From Parvimonas parva (GTDB taxonomy: Bacteria > Bacillota > Clostridia > Tissierellales > Peptoniphilaceae), in assembly GCF_016552165.1 (NCBI RefSeq), contig NZ_JACVDA010000004.1:32050-96049 (forward strand): a DNA stretch of 64,000 nucleotides, in the 5' to 3' direction. Made by a program: the position numbers and the translations under genes. Below, one piece after another: positions 55,069-62,740 of this stretch; within the stretch, counting starts at the first letter, position 1, and each line of letters begins with the position of its first letter. The notes beneath the pieces were generated by a model, which was not told the DNA's origin, made no database searches, and saw only the letters and a program-made list of their open reading frames with translations.

Positions 55069-57363
55069 TTATCTGTTTACATTTGGTGGAAAGCCAAAGC
55101 CTACTGGATGATGTTTACAGAATGTTGCTATCCAATCATCTAAGGTTGTTACCCTAACTACTCCGATATTATCCATTACCTTACCATCACCAATATAAAT
55201 TCCGACATGACCATAAGTAAGTCCGGCTTGACCACCACTGCTACTACTTTCAACTGCTACAAGCATTCCTACTTTTAACTTTGATCTATCAGAAGTAAAT
55301 GTATGGTTTCGATACATATCATTAGCATTTCCTCCGATATATCCAAGACCTGCATTTTGATAAACTTGTGAAACCCACATGGCACACCAACCTGCTCCAG
55401 GTGATGGAGTAATATATGCTGCATTTACAATTTTCTTTTGAACATCAGACGATGCTTCATATTCTTTTCCTCCACCAACACCACCATTTGCTGTAATCAA
55501 ATCGGTATTTCCAAATATCTCACCCATATTACCTTGAGCAAGAAATAGAGCTTCATAGTGTTTTAAATTATCTGGATAATCTCTAAAAACTTCTCTAATG
55601 ACGCTATCCATTTCCCTTTTATTTAGGGTAACAATGAGCTTTCTATACTCGTAAGGCTCTTCGTGACTTTCTGTATATTCGTTTCCATCCTCATCAGTAT
55701 AGGTTTCTGTTACAGTCCTGTATCTTGTTTCAACTTTTTCTTCATAATCAACCTGATACATGGAATCAAAGAGTTCATCTAAAATACCGCTAACTTCTGA
55801 AAGTTTTTTTACATCACCACATCTTGATGTGATATAGGCTAAAAGTTCGTGGACATTATGACCAATATCTCCATTTTTATTTATGATGTACTCATCATAT
55901 CCGGGATAGTTTTCTTCTACATTCTCAAGCTCTTTATACAGTTCATCTTCTTTTTTTGAAAAACTTTGGTTAATTTCTTTTAGTATATTTGGAGCAGATA
56001 GGTATGAAGTTGTAAGAATACCACTTGTAAAATTAGAAAGCCCGCCCATTGAAATACTTGCAAAATCAAGGATAAATGTTCCAAAAACAATAATAGCAAC
56101 TATTAAAATAGCTGCTACTTTCGTTTTTCTTATGATAAAGTCCTTAGATACCTTTAAGGTATTTACAAAGGCTTCTTTTACTCTATCCCTTATCCTCGTC
56201 TTATTTTGCTTATAGATAACCGACTTCATCTGTTTCTTCTTTTGAAACTTCTTATAAGCATTTGCTTTTTTATATTGGTCGGTCTTCTTAATCTCGTCCA
56301 TGCTCTTTCTAAACTCAAGCTTGGATTTTCTACTTTGGATTTTCCTATCGCTCTTTTCTAAATCATATAGCTTCTTACTTTTTCTCTTGTCCGAATAATT
56401 CTTTACACCATGAATAAGTTTAGAGGAACTTCCTAAGCCTTTTTCAGCAGCTTCAACCGATGCATTTTCATCACTACCAGATGATAGATAAGCACTTGTA
56501 ACCTCACCAAGTTTTGCAGCTCCAATCACACTTCCACCGACTATGGTTTCTTTGTTATACCTTTTATAAAGCTGATTTTTCTTTTCCCTATCTTTGATGG
56601 CTTCTTTACCAGTTTTAGAAGCTTTAGTATTATCTTCTTTTTTCTTATCTGTCCCTTTTCTTGTAAAGAGCTTATCAGAATAGTTCTTTCTTTTAAGTGA
56701 CGTTTTCTGCTTTTCATAAAGTTTGGATTTTTTATTACCTAAAGGCTCATAGGATACATCGCTATCTCTAAAATCATTATCGTATCTATCAATGACACCA
56801 TCACCATCTTGGTCTTTTGCCAAAGGATCATAGATACGATTTTCTTTAACCTCTGTTTGATAATCTGACTTAGCTACTTCCGTTTCAGCAAAATCACTCA
56901 CAAGTTTTTTAGAATGTTTTCGCTGATTAACATTTACGCTCTGACTATTCAAACCATTATTAGTATTACCTACTTCTCTATTCCTATGAGTTTCTTTAGA
57001 AGCAGTATTTTCAAAAACTCTATAAGCATCTGAATTAACTTCTATCCTTTGGTTTTTCTCTGCAGACTCTACAATAGGCTTCATTCCACTATCAGTTTCA
57101 AAACTGTTACTTTGAAAATTTCTTTTTATAGCATTTTTGCTCTTGTTACTTGTGTCTATTTCACTAGTAATATCTGTTCTTTTACTTATCTTCTCGTGAA
57201 GCTTATCTTGAAACCTATTTTCTTCTTTAACAACCTTATCCCTGTAATCATCTCCAGTTTTTCTTTTGTAATCTAGGACATCATCTGTTTCAGCCTTTGT
57301 GATGATTTTTTCTTCTCTTGCCCTTAACTTTTCATTCAAATCTCGCTTTCTTTTTTTACTCAT
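55069..57363 (-). CDS. CHAP domain peptidoglycan hydrolase of the transfer apparatus
   Basis: 764 residues. The first 400 residues are basic and low in structure, with a Ca-binding-type 'YDPLAKDQDGDGVIDRYDND' segment near 179-205. A membrane helix lies near 410-435 ('AAILIVAIIVFGTFILDF'). The C-terminal CHAP domain (about 640-764) has catalytic Cys in 'GWCAMWVSQV' near 656 and His in 'YGHVGIYIG'. It locally opens the cell wall for the secretion channel (VirB1-like role). It starts 6 bases after the VirB4 stop, with a GAGGT box. Confidence 0.9.
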   Translation of the reverse strand: MSKKRKRDLNEKLRAREEKIITKAETDDVLDYKRKTGDDYRDKVVKEENRFQDKLHEKISKRTDITSEIDTSNKSKNAIKRNFQSNSFETDSGMKPIVESAEKNQRIEVNSDAYRVFENTASKETHRNREVGNTNNGLNSQSVNVNQRKHSKKLVSDFAETEVAKSDYQTEVKENRIYDPLAKDQDGDGVIDRYDNDFRDSDVSYEPLGNKKSKLYEKQKTSLKRKNYSDKLFTRKGTDKKKEDNTKASKTGKEAIKDREKKNQLYKRYNKETIVGGSVIGAAKLGEVTSAYLSSGSDENASVEAAEKGLGSSSKLIHGVKNYSDKRKSKKLYDLEKSDRKIQSRKSKLEFRKSMDEIKKTDQYKKANAYKKFQKKKQMKSVIYKQNKTRIRDRVKEAFVNTLKVSKDFIIRKTKVAAILIVAIIVFGTFILDFASISMGGLSNFTSGILTTSYLSAPNILKEINQSFSKKEDELYKELENVEENYPGYDEYIINKNGDIGHNVHELLAYITSRCGDVKKLSEVSGILDELFDSMYQVDYEEKVETRYRTVTETYTDEDGNEYTESHEEPYEYRKLIVTLNKREMDSVIREVFRDYPDNLKHYEALFLAQGNMGEIFGNTDLITANGGVGGGKEYEASSDVQKKIVNAAYITPSPGAGWCAMWVSQVYQNAGLGYIGGNANDMYRNHTFTSDRSKLKVGMLVAVESSSSGGQAGLTYGHVGIYIGDGKVMDNIGVVRVTTLDDWIATFCKHHPVGFGFPPNVNR
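56758..56834 (-). repeat. Thrombospondin type 3-like segment in CHAP protein (copy B)
   Basis: Encodes 'YDPLAKDQDGDGVIDRYDND'; parallel to 41620-41695. The two DNA segments agree at most positions. Confidence 0.75.
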
Positions 57364-57369
57364 AAGACG

Positions 57370-59802
57370 CTACCTCACTTCTTCAGGTTTTGTAGTCATC
57401 TTTTGATATAGGATTGTGTCTTTAGGGAAATTATCTACAAATGGAACAATGGTATTCCCAAAGAAAATCAGACCTTCACCAGCTCTCGAATTAGTAACGA
57501 ATTTTTCCTGATCCTTTGAGATTTTAAGCTTTACAACAAGCCAATCTCTATCACCTGTTGCTTGATTAAGCATTAGAATAAAATCCGTATTGTCGAAAAT
57601 ATTTTCAATTTCTTTACTTGCAAGTAGATCTTTGACATTTTGTGTAATTCCTGTTGGAATACCTCCCCATTTTCTAAATCTCTTCCAGATTTCCACCGAA
57701 TACTGTGAAGTCTGTTCATCCTTTAAAAGCAAGTGAAACTCGTCAATGTAATACCTTGTACTTTTGCCGGTATTTCTATTTTGAGAAACCTTATTCCAAA
57801 CCTGGTCTTGAATAACAAGCATACCTATCTTCTTAAGCTGCGTTCCAAGTTCTTTAATATCAAAGCAAATAAGCTGTTTATTTAAATCTACATTTGACTG
57901 ATGATTGAAGACATTAAGACTTCCTGAAACATAGATTTCCATTTCTGTTGCAAGTTTCTTTCCCACCTTTTCTTCTTGCCCTCTTAACATATTGTAAAGG
58001 TCTTGAAGTATAGGCATATTCTCTGGAATTGGATTTTCAAAATACTTTTCATAAATTCTAGGTAAACACCTATCTATAACAGACTTTTCTTCTGCTGTAA
58101 GTCCACTACCACCAACCACAAGTTCAAGCATAGACATAATAAAGTTTGCTTTATCCTTAAGTGGTGCATCACCATCTCCATAGTTCATATTTATATCTAG
58201 TGGATTGAGATAGTCTTTACTCTTTGCACTAACTTTAATAACTTCTCCCTTGAACTGTTTAACAAGATTGCCATATTCACCCTCTGGATCACAGATAATG
58301 ACATCATCATCGGTTGTAAGAATAGCATTTGCCATTTCTCTTTTAGCTGAAAAAGACTTACCTGAACCCGGTGTACCAAGGATTAGTCCATTTGGATTTT
58401 TTAGCATTTTTCTATCTGCCATAATGAGATTATGACTTAGGGCATTTAGTCCGTAGTACAAGCTGTTTGATGAGTTTATGAAAAGCTCTTCTGTTGTAAA
58501 TGGTAAAAAGACTGCTGTTGATGATGAGGTTAACCCTCTATCTATTTCAATCTTATTTACTCCAAGAGGTAATACACTGATAAAACCTTGTTCTTGACTA
58601 TGATCTAAGCGTTTAATCTTACAATTATGCTTACTTGCAATAGATGAAATTTGAGAAATAGTCGTATCAAGCTTTTGTACTGTCCTTGCAAAATTCATAA
58701 AGACAATCGTTACGATAAACATACGCTCATCTCTTGTCTGGAGATCTTTTAAAAGCATCTTGATATTATCTCCATAGGTAATTAAATCACTTGGTAAGAT
58801 ATCCATATCATAGCCACTTCTAACTGCCTTTTTATTTTCCTCAATTTTCATCTTATCAATATCTGTATTTTTTCTTTTCGCCATCTTGATAGCTTCTGTC
58901 TGCTCAACTGCCTTGATATGAAAAGAAATATTGATGTTATCATCTATATCTAAAAATTCTGCAAGCATTCTATCCGATAGCTCACTTGCAAGTATTTGAA
59001 GATGACTTACTGCTCCAATATATTTTCCAAACTTAAAATACTTACTCGGTACAAAATTAAAAGAATCTGGTGTAATCACCGTCTTTGTACTTTCTCTTGG
59101 TTTTAAGTCTTTATATGAAAAAGAAAAGAGCTTATCTGGATTTAAAATATCATGTAAGACTTTTAGTCTTTCTGTTCCAGTTAAGCCCTCAGCACGAACT
59201 CCCATGCTCTTTAGATTTGATAATATATCAATCTCAAGTCGCTCAAGCTTTGCAGTCGCTTGCTCCAAACTATCCGCTTCTACTCCAAAGGTGATATACT
59301 TTGATTTCTTTAAGCCATTATTTCCCTTTGCAAGCTGACTTTTTAGCATCTCACGAAACTCTAATCGAATATCGTCATAACCATCATTTTTATCCGGTAT
59401 CTGAATAGCTGCTTTTAATTCGTTATTTCTTCCAAGCTGATTGATATATGAAAATTCAATATCTACACTTGGATCAAAAGAGTTTAAGACATTCGCAAAT
59501 TGATTGAAAATCAAATCCTTATCTTCTTCTAAGGCAAGCTGATAGTTTATATCCTGAAATGCAATACACTTATTAAAGTGCTTTTCATCAAGCTGGCATA
59601 TCCCGCTTTTTAGCATTCTCATATAAGGTATTGTGTCTTCAACAGTGTATCTCTTAGGCTCTTTCTTAAATATTAAGTCGATTAGAGAGGCTTTTTTCTT
59701 TTGCTTAGTCAGCTTTTCTTTTTTCTGGCTTCTTTTGTTTTCCTTTAATACCTTTTGATTTTTTTCTAATTGAATTTGCTGTATTTTTCTTTTCTTGTTC
59801 AA
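57370..59802 (-). CDS. VirB4-like conjugation ATPase
   Basis: 810 residues, the motor of the type IV secretion channel. Walker A 'GTPGSGKSFSAKRE' near residue 475, Walker B 'YYIDEFHLLL' near 690, and a basic N-terminal tail. The start is a TTG at 59802 with an AAAGGAGG box 6 bases upstream; it overlaps the end of the PrgI gene by 98 bases, a long overlap that supports coupled translation. It normally works with VirD4 and VirB6. Confidence 0.94.
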   Translation of the reverse strand: MNKKRKIQQIQLEKNQKVLKENKRSQKKEKLTKQKKKASLIDLIFKKEPKRYTVEDTIPYMRMLKSGICQLDEKHFNKCIAFQDINYQLALEEDKDLIFNQFANVLNSFDPSVDIEFSYINQLGRNNELKAAIQIPDKNDGYDDIRLEFREMLKSQLAKGNNGLKKSKYITFGVEADSLEQATAKLERLEIDILSNLKSMGVRAEGLTGTERLKVLHDILNPDKLFSFSYKDLKPRESTKTVITPDSFNFVPSKYFKFGKYIGAVSHLQILASELSDRMLAEFLDIDDNINISFHIKAVEQTEAIKMAKRKNTDIDKMKIEENKKAVRSGYDMDILPSDLITYGDNIKMLLKDLQTRDERMFIVTIVFMNFARTVQKLDTTISQISSIASKHNCKIKRLDHSQEQGFISVLPLGVNKIEIDRGLTSSSTAVFLPFTTEELFINSSNSLYYGLNALSHNLIMADRKMLKNPNGLILGTPGSGKSFSAKREMANAILTTDDDVIICDPEGEYGNLVKQFKGEVIKVSAKSKDYLNPLDINMNYGDGDAPLKDKANFIMSMLELVVGGSGLTAEEKSVIDRCLPRIYEKYFENPIPENMPILQDLYNMLRGQEEKVGKKLATEMEIYVSGSLNVFNHQSNVDLNKQLICFDIKELGTQLKKIGMLVIQDQVWNKVSQNRNTGKSTRYYIDEFHLLLKDEQTSQYSVEIWKRFRKWGGIPTGITQNVKDLLASKEIENIFDNTDFILMLNQATGDRDWLVVKLKISKDQEKFVTNSRAGEGLIFFGNTIVPFVDNFPKDTILYQKMTTKPEEVR

Positions 59803-60103
59803 GGTAAACCTCCTTTCTCACTCGCTTCTGTGGTTGATAAAACTTGTGTAGATATATGTGCTTAAAATATTTCTCAAAGGTAAGTCCATCTTTTTCAAAT
59901 AGTGTTACAAAGAAGATTGGAAGAGTTGATACAATTAAAAACAGTATCGCTATATCATTTGGCATAAACTTTCTCATAAATAAATAGACTGGTATACCAA
60001 CCAGTCCAGCAAGTGTAAATCCAATTAATTGTCTTCTTGTAAGATTAAAGGCTACCTTTGTTTTTACCTTTTTTAAATCCTTGGGAATTGGTACATAGCC
60101 CAT
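59705..60103 (-). CDS. PrgI family membrane protein
   Basis: 132 residues. Family start 'YVPIPKDLKKVKTKVAFNLT', cut here to 'PIPKDLKKVKTK', followed by 'NLTRRQLIGF', two membrane helices (about 28-45 and 50-68) and a basic C-terminal tail ('KGIKGKQKKPEKRKAD'). PrgI/VirB3-like proteins lie next to VirB4 and anchor it to the channel. Long overlap with virB4; 3 bases after the preceding gene. Confidence 0.85.
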   Translation of the reverse strand: MGYVPIPKDLKKVKTKVAFNLTRRQLIGFTLAGLVGIPVYLFMRKFMPNDIAILFLIVSTLPIFFVTLFEKDGLTFEKYFKHIYLHKFYQPQKRVRKEVYLEQEKKNTANSIRKKSKGIKGKQKKPEKRKAD

Positions 60104-60106
60104 AGC

Positions 60107-60373
60107 TTACCTCCCATCTTCTTTTTCCTTTGAAAATACTTCAAAATGCTCATAGCATGAAGCAACTTCATTTCTCATATCTTCTAATTCCGATTCAATT
60201 AGTGCATTTTTCTGCTCTTGATAACAAAGAATAGATTTCACATCATCTCTTGTACTTTTTACTTCATCTTCTAAATTCTTTAATTTGTTCCTGTTAAAAA
60301 TCGAGATAGCAAATGCTCCAATTCCTACTGCAATAATTGAAACAGGAAACAACTTTTTCTTTACTTCTATCAT
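60107..60373 (-). CDS. Small membrane protein of the transfer operon
   Basis: 88 residues. One N-terminal membrane helix ('LFPVSIIAVGIGAFAISIF') and a coiled-coil tail ('LKNLEDEVKSTRDDVKSILCY'; key 'LEDEVKSTRDDVK'). No family recognised. It lies between the VirB6-like gene and prgI in the same direction, 12 and 3 bases from its neighbours, so it belongs to the secretion operon, probably as a scaffold component. Confidence 0.7.
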   Translation of the reverse strand: MIEVKKKLFPVSIIAVGIGAFAISIFNRNKLKNLEDEVKSTRDDVKSILCYQEQKNALIESELEDMRNEVASCYEHFEVFSKEKEDGR

Positions 60374-60385
60374 TAAAAATCCTCC

Positions 60386-61249
60386 TTAATGTGCGTTTAA
60401 TACACTCTTTGCAAGCGTTCCACTCTTTAACATCATTAGACCAAGAAGTAACGCATAGCCTAATATCATAAAGGTACTTGCATGAATGTCCGTTATCTTT
60501 ATCGTCTTTACTAAAACTGCGTAAATACCCAAGCATATAATCAAGAATAAGCCTTGAAGTCCAATAGCAAATAGACCTTTGATATAGTTTGTTCCAATTT
60601 GTCCCCACTCCTTATTTCCCATAGTGGCAAATGGAATTGCTGAAACCGAACAGTAAACATATATCTCAAACATTCTGCCATAGACAACTAGCATAATGAC
60701 TACCGACATAACCTGTATTGCAACTTTAACAAGCGAGGTTTCAAAGAGTATCATGACCAGTTCTCCAAGTCCTTTGTCTTTTAATCCCTCAACCATCTGA
60801 ACAATTTGATCACCTGAAACGGTGGCAGAAGTATTGATTACTCCTGCCGCCTGATTTACAAGATGTTGTGCAACATCAAAGACTGCCATTGAAAATGTAA
60901 AGGCATGAGATACTAACCACACCGCTATCCACATCTTTATCATGTATTTAAAAAACTCAAAGGTATCTGTATCGTGCATATTGTTCTTTTGCATAACCAT
61001 ATTTATCAGCTCAATACATAAAACTGCTGTAATGATTAAACCCGCAATTGGAATAATGACACTATCATTGATACTCTTAATAAAGTTAAATACCTCTGAG
61101 TTCCATCCCATTGGTGTCTTTCCTATATCGGTTGCAACTGATCCGACTTTATCATTAATGTCGATAAACATTGACTCAAGATTTGCTTGGATACCTCCGA
61201 GAAGAAGCTCTTTAAAAAATTCCTCTATCTTATCGAAAATACCAAACAT
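60386..61249 (-). CDS. VirB6/TrbL-like channel protein
   Basis: 287 residues with about six membrane helices. N terminus 'MFGIFDKIEEFFKELLLGG' is amphipathic; family-like 'IPIAGLIITAVLCIELI' and C-terminal 'FMILGYALLLGLMMLKSG' segments. In Gram-positive conjugation systems this protein forms the inner-membrane channel. Start ATG 61249 with an AGGAGAG box; 12 bases after Maff2 and followed by the small membrane gene. Confidence 0.85.
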   Translation of the reverse strand: MFGIFDKIEEFFKELLLGGIQANLESMFIDINDKVGSVATDIGKTPMGWNSEVFNFIKSINDSVIIPIAGLIITAVLCIELINMVMQKNNMHDTDTFEFFKYMIKMWIAVWLVSHAFTFSMAVFDVAQHLVNQAAGVINTSATVSGDQIVQMVEGLKDKGLGELVMILFETSLVKVAIQVMSVVIMLVVYGRMFEIYVYCSVSAIPFATMGNKEWGQIGTNYIKGLFAIGLQGLFLIICLGIYAVLVKTIKITDIHASTFMILGYALLLGLMMLKSGTLAKSVLNAH

Positions 61250-61261
61250 AGGCTACTCTCC

Positions 61262-61477
61262 TTACTTCAATACATTTGAAAGTAATGGAATTAGTTTTAA
61301 GCCGATTAGAACGATGCCTCCTCCAGCCATTAACTGCTTAATACCCTGAGATTTTGCACCCGGATTATCATTTCCATAACCTTCCATAAGGTTGATAACA
61401 CCCCATGCTCCAAGACCAGCACCTACTGCCATTACCAAAATCTTTAATACATTAACTGCTTGTACGAAAAAATCCAT
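61262..61477 (-). CDS. Maff2 family small membrane protein (VirB2-like position)
   Basis: 71 residues with two hydrophobic helices ('ILVMAVGAGLGAWGVINLM' and 'LMAGGGIVLIGLKLIPLL') and a short Gly/Asn loop between. Matches Maff2 proteins of clostridial mobile elements, which have the size and topology of VirB2-type pilins. It may form the extracellular or channel filament; this role is inferred. Gap of 12 bases to the VirB6-like gene and 3 to the SSB gene. Confidence 0.85.
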   Translation of the reverse strand: MDFFVQAVNVLKILVMAVGAGLGAWGVINLMEGYGNDNPGAKSQGIKQLMAGGGIVLIGLKLIPLLSNVLK

Positions 61478-61480
61478 TAT

Positions 61481-61792
61481 TTATTCCTCCTCGTTTTCTT
61501 CTTTCTTTTCAATTTTGTTCATAGACATAACTACAAAATTCTTATATGTCTTTCCATTTTTAGCTCGTTTATTGAAGTAGCCATATACATGAATAAAATC
61601 ACCTTCTGAAAATTCCTTAGCCACGTCAGATTTATTGCCATAGGCTGCACAGTTGATATACTCTCTACCTTTTCCATATCCTTTCGAAAGAGCGAAATTT
61701 ACAACTTGAACCTCTTCATCACCTCTTGTAAAAGTTCCAAAAGTAGGTTCTTTTAGCAGGTTGGCATTGATATTAATCATTTCTTTATCCAT
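61481..61792 (-). CDS. Single-stranded DNA-binding-like protein
   Basis: 103 residues from ATG 61792 (GGAGG box; a TTG four codons earlier is less likely). OB-fold blocks are 'VNFALSKGYGKGREYINCAAYGNK' (key 'FALSKGYG' and 'NCAAYGNKSD') and 'GDFIHVYGYF'. C-terminal acidic tail 'EENEEE' resembles that of SSB. Probably coats transferred DNA or supports the secretion complex. First gene of the block that continues to VirB4. Confidence 0.85.
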   Translation of the reverse strand: MDKEMININANLLKEPTFGTFTRGDEEVQVVNFALSKGYGKGREYINCAAYGNKSDVAKEFSEGDFIHVYGYFNKRAKNGKTYKNFVVMSMNKIEKKEENEEE

Positions 61793-62087
61793 TTTTTCCT
61801 CCAATTAAAAAAGCTACTGGAAAATTAATTTCAATCGCCAAGTATTTGTATATTTAATTGTCTATTAGGTAGGGCTTCTTATCCTTATCATCTTTTCTCC
61901 TTTACTTTCTGTAACATATTTAGTGGAACTAGCATTTTGTCGTGTATATATTAGTGAGAGGCATTTGAAATACTAGTTAACAACTCTTGCGAGTTTTCCC
62001 TATTTATTGATCGCAATATAAATTGAAAATAGGGATTAAAAAAGACGATAGATTTTTTCTTTCTATCGTCGCTTTATTGCAATTATT
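61793..62087. other. 295-base gap between SSB gene and SieB-like gene
   Basis: AT-rich, no ORF of note. It holds the SieB terminator at its right end, an inverted repeat CCCTATTT/AAATAGGG (about 61998-62034) and AACTC/GAGTT (61982-61995). It interrupts the otherwise tight conjugation operon, so a promoter for the SSB-to-CHAP genes is probably here, but no clear -35/-10 pair was identified. Confidence 0.4.
62037..62070 (-). terminator. Terminator of the SieB-like gene
   Basis: GACGATAGA (62044-62052) pairs perfectly with TCTATCGTC (62062-62070), followed on the minus strand by U residues, 18 bases past the stop codon. Confidence 0.85.
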
Positions 62088-62660
62088 TTAATATCTATTG
62101 GAGATCATTTTATTGTATTTGCTTTCCATTTTTTTATATGCTTTTGAAAATTCATTTACTAGCTCTTCGTCATTTTGCATAGCTTCTACTACCCAGGGAT
62201 TTAACATAAATGGAAAAACTGCATTATTTAAATCAGAAACCATGTACTGATTTGTTGTTTCTGTTATCACCATATTTTGTTTAAGCCATCTTACAGCCCC
62301 ATCGTGTATAGGTAATTCTTCAGTATGATTATCTTCTTTATATAAAACATAAACTATGGTCTTTTGATAATCATCTAATTTCAACAATCTTTCTTTTGCA
62401 GTATCCTTAAATTTTTTCCAAAAATGTTTATTACTAAAATACTTATATAGTGATACTACAATTGTTATTGTAACAATAGAAATAGAAATCAAAAAAATCA
62501 AACCTATTGTAAATCCATATTTATTTCTAAAATCAATCATATACATTTTTTGAATGAAACTATCTGGCAAAAATAAAACAAGTCCAGTAGCTATGCTAAT
62601 AGCACACATAATTTTAGTAGGCAATTTAAAAAAATCCACAATCTTAAAATCAAAATTCAC
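62088..62660 (-). CDS. SieB-like superinfection exclusion protein
   Basis: 190 residues from GTG 62660 (GAGGAG 8 bases upstream). Two membrane helices (about 16-33, 'MCAISIATGLVLFLPDSF', and 45-68), then a soluble C-terminal domain ('KLDDYQKTIVYVLYKEDN', 'IHDGAVRWLKQNMVI'). This matches SieB of phage-encoded superinfection exclusion, which aborts infection by related phages. It has its own extended -10 promoter and terminator, unlike its neighbours. In an ICE it may exclude phage or a second element (entry exclusion); both are inference. Confidence 0.7.
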   Translation of the reverse strand: MNFDFKIVDFFKLPTKIMCAISIATGLVLFLPDSFIQKMYMIDFRNKYGFTIGLIFLISISIVTITIVVSLYKYFSNKHFWKKFKDTAKERLLKLDDYQKTIVYVLYKEDNHTEELPIHDGAVRWLKQNMVITETTNQYMVSDLNNAVFPFMLNPWVVEAMQNDEELVNEFSKAYKKMESKYNKMISNRY

Positions 62661-62693
62661 ACATACATCTCCTCTATCTCTAATATGACTTTT

Positions 62694-62702
62694 ATTATAC
62701 CA
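62694..62702 (-). promoter_or_regulatory. Extended -10 promoter of the SieB-like gene
   Basis: Minus strand TGGTATAAT (TATAAT at 62699-62694), with no good -35 at 17 bases. It lies 34 bases upstream of the GTG start. Confidence 0.5.
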
Positions 62703-62740
62703 AATATACCCATGCCACATAAAGCTATAACAGAAAAATA

